Source: Hyaloscypha bicolor E (taxonomy: Eukaryota > Ascomycota > Leotiomycetes > Helotiales > Hyaloscyphaceae). Taken from it: 64,000 bases of DNA. The notes under the pieces were generated by a model. That model was not told where the DNA came from, ran no database searches, and was given only the letters and a program-made list of their open reading frames with translations. The DNA is taken from assembly GCF_002865645.1 (NCBI RefSeq), contig NW_020194655.1, positions 186,001-250,000 of the forward strand, written 5' to 3'. This document shows, piece by piece, positions 49,721 to 59,069 of the stretch. The position numbers were made by a program, and so were the translations under genes. Each line of letters starts with the position of its first letter. The first letter of the stretch is position 1.

Positions 49721-51322
49721 TTAATAGATATTTTTTCGCCTGGTTCTACTCTATAATTGCAGTACTTAGTATTAATTAATTAGCGTTGTAGTTAAAAAGT
49801 TATTATGAGTGTAAAAGGGCAACCAGTTTATTGCTTTTGGATCGGACCGACTGCGGCACCTAGCTTTAGGTCGTGAAAGTTTACCCACTTCTAGACAAGT
49901 TATCACTATGGTCTGATGTGTGTCACGGGGATAGAAACTCTATCGTAAACTAACTCGACGTCTTGCCAGTTAGTCGGGCAAAACTTCCGTGATAGTCAGA
50001 TGATTCCATTCATCGCCGTCATTGCTGGCGATGCCTGTGCAAAGTCATCCCTCCGCCAATCGTTGAAAACCCGGTGTGCATGCGCCAATATCGATTACAA
50101 TAACTTCCCGGGCTACATCCAGGGTTGCTGGGTTGTATTATTACCCGTAATAACGTAAAACACTTCCACCATCACGTACCGTAATAAGCTTTTATCGTTA
50201 CAGCACGTGCGTTTTTTTAGGGGAGATTTTCGGGCTTTTGGGTCCTTCTTTCAAGGCTTTTAGAGGCCTAAATTCAGTGCTTGCCGAGCTTATCTTAGCT
50301 AATTTAAGGGTCAAGAGCAAAGTAAGAGACTATAGTGTATTAGGAGGTTTCTAGTACTTTTCGGGCTTAGCTTGCCTTAGCTCTCTTACCTAATAAGGCT
50401 AGTGCATTACATGACTATAAACAAGTGGTAAAGGGTCTTTACTGTCTTTGTAATAGCGGCGATAAGCAAATTGCGTGGATTGTCCAGGCTTTGAGGGCTC
50501 CTTATTAAAGTTGAAGAGCATACTAAACGCTATTGCCTCCCATTTTGTCAATAGTTGTAGTATTAATGGTTAATAATTAGAAGAGATAGAGCATTCAGAA
50601 GAGAGATTTTTTACTGCTGCTTGCTTACCGCTTGCCCGATTAGGCTAGTGCGTCACATGACTGTAATGTAAGGTGTAAAATGCTCTTCTCACGAAATTAC
50701 TAAGGTAATAATAATATACTTTTCTTTTCCAGTAAAGTGGCAACCCTAAGGCTGCATCATACCTTCTTCTTAGAATTGATGCAGCACATGTCGTTTTCAC
50801 TGTCCTATTGGCTCCTGTCACCGGGTTGTGAGGGCTAAGAAAATTCCTTTGAAACAAGTGCGGGCGGGCCAACCAAGGCACAATTTCAGGCGCTCTGAAC
50901 CTCGGTGCTATTTGCAGGGTTTCCTCACAGGGGTCTTGACAAATCCACCTCAACTTCAACGCAGATGAAAGTTATAGGTTCCTATGTCAACAATGTTGAT
51001 CGCCCGAAGTATGAATCGAGCTCTGTCAGTCGATTCTATTCAACTGTTCAACTGTTCAACTGGCGCAAGCTTCGGGTTGATGTTCTGACGTGTTTTTAGG
51101 CACCGTGCATAATACCAGAATCCAACGCATGCCGAATACGATGCTCTAATTTCAGCCACTGTTCCAGGGTTGTGAGACTAGCGCAACTCAGCCGCAGGAA
51201 GAAACTTGACACACGGTAAGGCTTTCCGTAAGGCACCCCCATCGATTCTCCAACATATACGCCCATGAGGACGTTCAACGTTCTTTCAAAGCCTTGCAGG
51301 TCATTCCGCCAGTGTTGAAGCT
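49721..51322. other. Normal-composition region upstream of the 724-codon gene
   Basis: CpA and TpG are present at ordinary levels, so this DNA has not been through RIP. 49740-50190 shows no ORF or repeat. 50197-50668 carries transposon-like ends (separate entry). 50670-51322 is presumably the promoter and 5' leader of the gene. No TATA box or known operator could be assigned. Confidence 0.6.
50197..50668. repeat. Putative eroded MITE(s) with TTACAG...CAYGTG ends
   Basis: The left end reads TTACAGCACGTGCG (about 50198-50211). The right end GCGTCACATGACTGTAA (about 50650-50666) is a near inverse. A second copy of the right end, AGGCTAGTGCATTACATGAC (50397-50416), differs from 50643-50662 only by transitions. 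This looks like two tandem or nested copies of a small TIR element. No clear TSD was seen. Confidence 0.4.
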
Positions 51323-53497
51323 ATGGCAAGAGGCATCTTTAGTCGCCTACGGCGTCGTGGAAGCCGAAAGGACAAGAATATTGTAAGCTGGCATAACGAA
51401 CGATCTAGTATGGATACGTGGACTGACGCGTACAAGCCTGGACAGATTCTAGATATCGATATAGCATCTTTCGGAGACTCGCATGATCCGCCGATATGGC
51501 ACTCAGTTGATTGCGCGGTGCACATACCATCGAATGAGCGAAACCTGTTGTCATTGACCCTCGCGAGGAAGATGGGGGTTGTCGCATTCGACGAGAAGGG
51601 AAACATAGTGGACAATACGGTTGAGCTACGATGGAAGCGAAGAGAGCCCTTTCCCAAGAAAAAATTATATGGTTGCAGAGCGCGATTTGTTATCCAAGCA
51701 GATTTGCCGTGTGAGGTCATGTTTGGAAAACATGAGATACTCCCAGGATATCCTTCCCCATTTGAAGGTGCAACTAAGAAAGTCTTTGATCAATCTTACA
51801 GCTTCTCCAAACCACCGGCCAAACCACGGACGAATTCATGGGCAATTGTACGCAAATCATTCTCTTGGGGATCAGACAAATCGAAGGCCAAGTCTACGAA
51901 ATCCTCATCCGACTTAAGGATGTCGCAAATGCCACCTACTGCAAACACTTCCGATCATCACAAGTCACATCGACCAGAACTATTAGATGATGGCGGTGGT
52001 TCTCAAGCCATTCATAGTGGAATGCCTTTTTCGGAAGTTACATCCAATCTCTCAAGCTCTGCTGCTGAGGGTGAAGAAACCACTGTGACGAAAAATCGCG
52101 ACATCCATTCAGCTGAAATCGGTACCGCGCTGGCCACAATACCATCAGATGAGAGTGCGGAGCTCAGGGAAGCAAATCGGACCCCAAACGACCAAATTCC
52201 AAGTTTTCGTGGAGATACTATCCCTTTTCGACACGACACTGAATCGCAAAAAGACGACTCGGAAATGGCCTCGAAGCCAAATTTTCCTCAAGAAATACCG
52301 TCTACTCATACGTTAGCAATTTCAGAAACTCCAGAGATTGCATCACTGCAGCCGTGTAACAGTAATCGCGAGCTTCAACAAAGCCATCTGGAGTGGCCAG
52401 GAGCCAATGGTATGTTCGTTGAACCTGCGGACTCAGTGGGACGGTTCAAAAACACTCCGCATGATCCCGAAACTGTCAGATTAGAAGATGAGAGAAAGGG
52501 CGTAAACGACCCTGCAAATCGTGCTGTTATTCAAACGCACATTCTTCCTGGAGATGGCGACAAATCTGTGGCGCTGCATCAGTTTACGACTACGAGAACA
52601 CCAGAGAACGCGAAAGAGGAGAATTCAAGAATCTGCACCCAAATTCAAAGTGCAAGTGATCTTGAAGCGTGGAAGTCGATCGAAATGCTCAAACAGAAGC
52701 CAGATTGGGCTCCAAGCGAGAGCAATGACTCTGGCGTAGCTTTTCGAAGACCTGAAATTGGGCGGAACAGCCTGCAGTCTATTGAGGTAAAGCCTAGTGA
52801 GCCACCGAGAATTGGATGCTCGCAGTCTGCGGATCATGGAAGCCAAGAAACAACGGATCCTCGATCGATGAGGACCGATAATCTCGAGCTATATCTTCAG
52901 TATCAATACAGAAATGACCCCGGGGAACCTGGGGTGCCTGCATCGCAGGAAGCTATAAATGTGTTAAACAGCGACGAGCACCTCTCATCGCTGGTCAAGG
53001 CTCCGACAGAGTTGGAAAGAGAGGCCACCGGCCAGACTCATGCAGATGCTCTCGATCCGACAATAGAGAGCTTCGGTCATTTAGGAACTGAGCAGTCGAC
53101 TAGATCACTTGCAAAGTCGCGGAGCTCACTTGACTATTCAGCGGTAACCGAACGCCCTGCACCAAGTGAAACTGCCACCCCACTCGTGAAGCCAGATTCT
53201 ATATCTGGGGAAAATATGGTGGAAGGGCAGAGCACAGTTCCAGAGGTCAAACAGCACTCGGAACGCTCGCGTAGAAGCACAAATTCTCGTTCTAAGAAGC
53301 GCCTCAAAAGGCGTGGCAAAGCTCCGAGAATAAGAGCTTGGAAAGGAGACCTTTCTCAGAAGGCCGACCTGGTACCTGCAGAGGGCGCAGATGAGTATTG
53401 GGAGTATGATGAGGGATTGAAGGCGTACTACCATATTGATTCCGATACTGGATCCACCTTTTGGTATGAAGACTCATCAGATGAGTCCGAAGTATAA
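51323..53497 (+). CDS. Hypothetical protein, 724 aa, retropepsin-like N-terminus and WW-like C-terminus
   Basis: The only gene-like ORF with normal codon composition, uninterrupted for 724 codons; no function is known to me. Residues about 44-140 look like a degenerate retropepsin-type fold of the kind seen in many ascomycete proteins: NLLSLTLARKMG (74-85), VELRWKRR (100-107) and DLPCEVMFGKHEI (127-139) match the usual helix, strand and FGRxxI end. The expected Asp-Thr/Ser-Gly triad is not there (VDCAVHIPSN instead), so it is probably not a protease. Residues 150-640 are Ser, Thr, Glu and Pro-rich and likely disordered. A basic stretch (648-674, SKKRLKRRGK) could be a nuclear localisation signal. 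The end (692-715, WEYDEGLKAYYHIDSDTG, second Trp 21 residues after the first) resembles a WW domain, which binds proline-rich ligands. No signal peptide or membrane segment. The start has G at -3 and +4. TTGCAG at about 51294-51299 could be a splice acceptor, so an upstream exon is possible. Confidence 0.85.
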   Translation: MARGIFSRLRRRGSRKDKNIVSWHNERSSMDTWTDAYKPGQILDIDIASFGDSHDPPIWHSVDCAVHIPSNERNLLSLTLARKMGVVAFDEKGNIVDNTVELRWKRREPFPKKKLYGCRARFVIQADLPCEVMFGKHEILPGYPSPFEGATKKVFDQSYSFSKPPAKPRTNSWAIVRKSFSWGSDKSKAKSTKSSSDLRMSQMPPTANTSDHHKSHRPELLDDGGGSQAIHSGMPFSEVTSNLSSSAAEGEETTVTKNRDIHSAEIGTALATIPSDESAELREANRTPNDQIPSFRGDTIPFRHDTESQKDDSEMASKPNFPQEIPSTHTLAISETPEIASLQPCNSNRELQQSHLEWPGANGMFVEPADSVGRFKNTPHDPETVRLEDERKGVNDPANRAVIQTHILPGDGDKSVALHQFTTTRTPENAKEENSRICTQIQSASDLEAWKSIEMLKQKPDWAPSESNDSGVAFRRPEIGRNSLQSIEVKPSEPPRIGCSQSADHGSQETTDPRSMRTDNLELYLQYQYRNDPGEPGVPASQEAINVLNSDEHLSSLVKAPTELEREATGQTHADALDPTIESFGHLGTEQSTRSLAKSRSSLDYSAVTERPAPSETATPLVKPDSISGENMVEGQSTVPEVKQHSERSRRSTNSRSKKRLKRRGKAPRIRAWKGDLSQKADLVPAEGADEYWEYDEGLKAYYHIDSDTGSTFWYEDSSDESEV

Positions 53498-54072
53498 CGG
53501 TATAAATTGCCTCTTCAGGCTGTGTGCATACGCTCTTGAAACCTTTGAGCCATGAGATGTATATTCTTCTCAACGGAAAGAGGCAGATGTGGAGATAGTA
53601 TTGGCATATGAAACGATCACTGGTTCGTGCTGCTGCTGCGGAAGTAACCATGATTTTGTTGCATCACAAAACATGGTTTGCTTGTCCGTGGAAGGAGGTA
53701 TGAACTTTGGCACGACGGGTCAATCCAGTAGAAAGATATCGCTATTACTGAGGGCTCTTTCGAGAACCGTGGCCGAGCGGTTGCAGTGAGAGCCGAGATG
53801 GGGGACTTGATGCTTCTTAGCCTTTCATAACGATTGGGATGGGCAACTTTCATTCCGATATCTGGTCCTTGGATGCGTTTTCACCCACTGAAAAAGCACG
53901 GCTCAGTATTTGTTGCAGTAATATTGCGATACGATTTCTCTTTTAGACATAGCGCGATCGCTCTGCTTAGTCAGGCTCTACGCACCCATATTCTGGAGTT
54001 CTCACACTTTACCTGAGCTCTTTTCCAGCTAGCTTTAATTAACTCTTTTATTACCATGCAACTCCTTACCAT

Positions 54073-54118
54073 GTTCCAGCCGGTATCGATAAGTATTAGG
54101 TAATACCGGTATTGGAAC
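54073..54118. repeat. Imperfect inverted repeat (hairpin)
   Basis: Arms CCGGTAT (54080-54086) and ATACCGG (54103-54109), extended outward by GTTCCA and TGGAAC, around a 16-base AT-rich loop. It is followed by the palindrome GGAACGTTCC. It could be a terminator hairpin or a transposon end. Confidence 0.6.
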
Positions 54119-54151
54119 CACCAGGAACGTTCCAATCGTTCCCAAATGGCA

Positions 54152-54177
54152 GGGGTAGGGCGAAAATGACAGGGGTA
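54152..54177 (+). repeat. Short direct repeat, CAGGGGTA
   Basis: GGCAGGGGTAGGGCG and GACAGGGGTAAGCG lie about 20 bp apart, just before composition falls to AT-rich. Meaning unknown. Confidence 0.5.
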
Positions 54178-54240
54178 AGCGAGCTAGACCCCGCAGTCTC
54201 CTGGTCCTGGTCCTGCGAACCCAAACTAGTAATAAGCCTC

Positions 54241-54524
54241 TTATATAATAACTAATATCTTTAAAGGCTTGTTCCTTTCATTACTTTTGGCACTAGCAAT
54301 GCTCCTAATCTTGGTGCAAATTAGCCCCTTCCTCAAGGCCAATAGATAATGGGATATTACAGGTATACTCGTAGTAAGAATAAATAAACCCATACTCTAT
54401 CTAGATCCACAGATGCCGCAATAAGGGGTATGGGCAAATAAAATAGCTAGAATTCAAGGTTTTGTAGAGGCAAACCTGCTAGAAACACGGTTTAGAATAG
54501 GAGTTTATTTATTTCAATTACTAA
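54241..54524. other. Transition zone, mixed composition, unassigned
   Basis: Partly RIP-depleted sequence with patches of normal composition (54270-54350, 54400-54440). No frame or repeat partner identified. It may be a lightly mutated transposon fragment. Confidence 0.4.
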
Positions 54525-54728
54525 GTAATAGTAAAAACAAAGTAATAGAATAAGGCTTAAAGATCTAAAATTCCAGAATCTTATAGAATATAAAGCTAAG
54601 AAGAGAAAGAGAAAGTGAGGTATAGTAGTAAATAAATAAGTATAACTAAAACTACTAAAATACCGAGCTTGGCTTAAATCTTAGCTTAATAACTTAATTA
54701 AAATCAACTTATAATACATATATATATC
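54525..54728. mobile_element. MITE copy 3, decayed by RIP-type transitions
   Basis: Aligns with copies 1 and 2 from GTAATAGTAAAAACAA (GTGACGGCAGGAACAA in copy 1) through ATTCCAGAATCTTATAGAAT and ACCGAGCTTGG, with an internal deletion near the right side. Differences are dominated by G-to-A and C-to-T. The right end is approximate and no TSD could be confirmed. Confidence 0.75.
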
Positions 54729-54729
54729 T

Positions 54730-54920
54730 AGAATATAAGTAAAAATTACCTAAATATAATAGCCTAATTTTATATATTTAGTAAAATATTAAGTAATATA
54801 TAAAGAAATATATAAAGCTTTAAAAACAAATATAAATCAGTATTTTCCGGAAGCTAGTTCTTGAAATTAGTTATATTTATAAGTATTACTTTATATTTCA
54901 TTTTAATTACTTATATAATA
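54730..54920 (+). repeat. Gypsy-1 LTR fragment
   Basis: Matches the 3' half of the Gypsy-1 LTR (the TCTTGAAATTAGTTATATTT stretch here corresponds to about 516-545). More diverged than the copies at 286, 7010 and 15243. Confidence 0.65.
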
Positions 54921-54960
54921 AAAATAATAAAAATAATAAAAATAATAAAAAATAAAAAAA
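54917..54960 (+). repeat. AAAATAAT microsatellite
   Basis: Repeats of the 9-base word AATAATAAA followed by A-rich sequence, at the end of the Gypsy-1 LTR fragment. Confidence 0.7.
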
Positions 54961-55016
54961 GTAAGAAAGAAATTATATAAAATAAAAACAAATTATATAA
55001 TATAATATAATAAAAA

Positions 55017-55188
55017 AGATAATATATATAAAGATTACAAAGTAGGAAATTGTATTAAATAGTAAAAAAGCTAATTAAACTAGCTAAAAAAGAGTTTAAA
55101 TAAAATATAAAGCTTAGAAAATAAATATATAAATTCTAATTAAGTAAAGTAATTATACTAGCCCCAAATTAGTAATTCTTATTATAAT
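55017..55188 (-). repeat. Copia-G 3' LTR (copy 2, approximate ends)
   Basis: Partner in sequence of 43494-43672; lies before the RNase H end of the minus-strand element as expected for the 3' LTR. Confidence 0.6.
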
Positions 55189-58100
55189 ATATTTTCTAGA
55201 AAGATATAATATTATATTCTATTTGTTTTACTTAATTAGAAAGCTTTAAAATAATAAAAATCGTCTAATATATAGGTTTTATAAAACCGTATTAATATTC
55301 CGAACTAAATAGGCTTAATATATATTATATTCCCAGAATATTAAATTTCAGAAAAGCTCTATATAAAGCTTACCTTTCTACTAATACCAGAGCCTCTAAT
55401 TAAACTACTCTTTTTTAATATTTTTTTAGAACTCTCTTTCTAAACTTCCGATTATTATAAATATAGCTTATATTAGTTCTATCTCTTTTTATATTATTAT
55501 TAAGTTAATTCTAGCTCGTAAATTCAAGGTATTTTTAATCCAAAATATATTCTTGCTTTACTTTTTACTAGCTTTAAATAGTATTAAGTAGCTCGCAAAT
55601 CTACTATAAGTATAGCTCTTAATTATTAATATAAAGCTTATATTTAATAAAATATCAAGATTTAGATTTTTACTAAGCCTTCTAATACTTCTAGTACTTC
55701 TTTACTAAAGGCTAAAAAGGCTATAAAAAAGTCTTATATTTCTTATTCTACTTATACTAGTTTTAAAAAAATCCCTTATATAAATTATTATAAGTTCTCT
55801 ATATTATTTTAAAGCTCATTTTAACTTAATATAATATTTTCTATTCTAAAAAGCAAGAGTAATAATTCTTATTATAATATTATTAATAGAGGTATTTATT
55901 ACTAAAAGTATACTTTCAGTTATTTCTATACTATTATTTCAAGCTTTTATATCTCTATTATATAGCTCTTTTTTATTGAACTTCTAATTACTAAAAAATA
56001 CTATAAGCTTCTTTTTCTTAATTTTTTTATAAATTCTAACTATTTAAAGTATTTATTTATTTTTAGGCATTTTATTTATATTATATTTAAGATTACCGAA
56101 TTTAATAAAAAGAATAGTAATAAGAGCTTTTTTATTAAGGCTTAGAAGGCTATTAAAAAGAATAAGAAATAGTTTAATTAAATAAAGGGCTTTTTATATA
56201 AGCTTATTAATATTATAATAGAACGCTTTTAGATCTTTTATTATTAGCTTTTAAGCTCTATTATTTTAATAGATTTTATAAATAAAAGATATAAATAAAA
56301 GCCTCTTTTTATATTATTTAATTATTTTAATCTTTGCTTTAATATTCTAAAGATTTAATAAAGCTCTAAAGTTCTCGAATTTAAATTAAAATAGATTTTT
56401 TATAAGTTTATTTATAGATATATTATTTATTTAAAAATATGTAACTTAAAAAATGCCTTTATTATACTTCTAATATAATTATATATTCTAGATATTAATA
56501 TAATAATTCTTTTATTTTTTCTAATAATTAGTTAAATAGTTTATTTATTATTATAAAATATAATTTAGAGCTCTCTAAAATTTAAATATAAATCTCTAAA
56601 TAGCCTCTAGTAAGTTATAATCTTTTTTAATATATAAATAACTTTATATATTTCTAATTTAATTAAAAAAGTAGTTATAATATTTTATTAAATAACTTTT
56701 TATAATATTAAACCTCTAAATAAGAAAATTATATATTTGAATTATTTATATATAAAGTATTTAATATAATTTATAGTTATATTTTTTTATATTTCTTATT
56801 ATACTAAATTACTAAAAACCGGATTTAAAATAAGTATTAAAAAGTTTAATTTATAGTTATAAAATACTTTAAAGCTAGATTTATTAAGAACTAAAAGAAT
56901 ACTAAAGTAATAAAAGCTATATCCGGTCTAATTATAATTATAATATAAAGTAATAATTTAATTTAATATAAATAAACTTAATTATAATATTTCCGAAAAA
57001 TAATTTCAAGTAATAAAATATTAAAATATTTATTATTTATTATTTTAAACTTCTTAGTAATTTTATTAATATAAGTATTATAAACTAGCTAAAGCTTTTT
57101 AATTTTCTAATCTCTAATTATATAAATACCTAGAAATTATTCTATATTTTATATATTATATAGCTTATAAATTCTTTTAATCTTAGTAATAATTAATTTA
57201 GTATATATTTTATTATTTTTATAATAAAGTACTTAGAAGTTATTTATATAGAAAATAATAAAAACTTTATAATCTATATTTATATAAGTATAAAACTTTT
57301 TATTAAATTTAGAAAGTCTAATTCTTTTAAGAATATTTATTTAGTACTTATATTATAGAATAAGAAAGTTTTATAGCTTATATAAAGCTCGATTTATCTT
57401 TCTTATATAGCCTAATATCTTGAAATTATCTAATAGCTTATATATTATTATAAGTTTATTAAAATCTCTTTTTATATTAATAGATATATTTATAATATTG
57501 AATTATTTCATTTCTAGATTAAAATAAGCAATTTTTATATTAGCTATATAAAAAGATCTTATTATAAATATAGTAATATATATAAATAAAAATAATATCT
57601 TTTTTTAAAGATTTTTATAAATTATTGGCTTTAAATAATATTAAATAATATATTTATTAGAATTTATTTTATATATAAATATTTATTTTAATAGAACTAG
57701 AAATATACTTGTTTTATTACTAGAAATAATTCTCTAATAATTTTAAGCTTTAAAGTTATTAATCTCTAGTTTAGTATCTAATTTGAAATATTTCTTAGCT
57801 AGATATTTCTTTAGATTATTTTATATTTTTAAAGCTTTTAGAAAATTATTAATATGAATTTTTCTTATTATTATATTATTTAGAGCTCTTATTCTAAATA
57901 TATTTTTAATTAAACTATTATTATAATTATAATATAATTATAATATAATTAAATTCCTTTTTATAATTCTCTAACTAATTAGGCTAAAGAAATTCTAAAA
58001 GAGATTTTAAATAATTAATCTAATTCGATTTATTTATTATTTATAATAATATATTTATTATAATAATTATATTATTACTAATTTTACCTGAATTACTATT

Positions 58101-59069
58101 TTAATTATTTTCTTTATATAAATATATTTAAATTAAAACTATTTTTAGTTTTAATAATTAGCTTTTTATTTATTTTCTCTTTAGCTTTATTATTTAATTT
58201 TCTATTTTAGTTAAGTTATTTATTCTTTTTATAAAGAATTCTTTTATTTTTATTAAGCTTTTTACTCGTTTTATAAATAAGCTTTTTATTTTATTTATAA
58301 GAGCTATTAATAGATCTTATTATTAGTTTTAAGGAAATCCTTTCTTACTTTTATTAATTTAATATATTTCTTTAATAATTATTATATATTTTATTATATT
58401 TCTTTTTATTATACTAAGGTGTCTTAAAAGCTTAATATTTTTATTTCTATTATTTTTAGGTTCTAGTATACTTTTTACTTCTAAAGTACTTTATAAAATT
58501 ATAAGTCTTATTTCTAATAAAGCTATAAAATTTCTTATTTCCGAGTTATAATTTATTAATATATTTATAAACTCTTTTAATTATTAGTTTATTTATTTAT
58601 TATTTCCTAATTTAGACTTATTTTCTATTTGCTCTAATAAGTTATTATATTATAATTCCTTATTATTAAAGATTAATTTAGTATTTTAAATTTTATTCTC
58701 TAAAAATAATTTTATTATATTTTTAATAATCTTTATATAATAGTCTTTTATATATTTATAATTCTTTTTATAAAGGATATTCTTATTAAATATAATATTA
58801 TATATAATAATTATTTAATTAAATATAGGAATTCAGATTTTATAAATATTAGATATAATATATTTATATAATATAATCTTAAATACTTTCTTATTTTATT
58901 TTATTTTATAATTCTTAATTATTAAATATATTCTAGAATTATATATATGAATCTTATTTTAATTAGGCCTAAAATTAATTATTATTTATATTATAAATTC
59001 TGGGTTATATTAATAGAAATAATTATAAAACTATAAATCAAGTACTTTATTTAATATTCTCTAATTATA
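55189..59069 (-). pseudogene. Copia-G copy 2: RNase H, RT and integrase region (minus strand)
   Basis: Collinear with 30569-32580, 38759-39318 and 39859 to about 40930, without the Gypsy-3, S-LTR and MITE insertions, so it serves as the empty-site reference for all three. Minus-strand RT end RPDIAF at about 56935-56900, then FLINLALKYFITIN, as in Ty1/Copia. RIP-killed. Family F interrupts it at 59070. Confidence 0.78.

Larger units (their letters stand above)
53498..54240. other. Normal-composition region downstream of the gene
   Basis: Presumed 3' untranslated region and intergenic DNA. The only sizeable frames are shadows or have no family features. Near the end lie an imperfect hairpin (54073-54118) and a direct repeat (54152-54177), listed separately. 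Confidence 0.6.

Noticed and set aside
50645..51278. Short open frames upstream of the gene on both strands
   Set aside because: Mutually overlapping, no domains, and partly within transposon-like ends; better explained as promoter and leader sequence.
53589..53789. 66-codon plus-strand open frame downstream of the gene
   Set aside because: Low support: overlapping frames on the other strand, no domain, and no conserved features; most likely 3' untranslated or intergenic DNA.
53763..53800. tRNA-like A-box word GTGGCCGAGCGGTT
   Set aside because: No B box (GGTTCGANTCC) and no acceptor-stem pairing could be found downstream, so it is not a tRNA gene.
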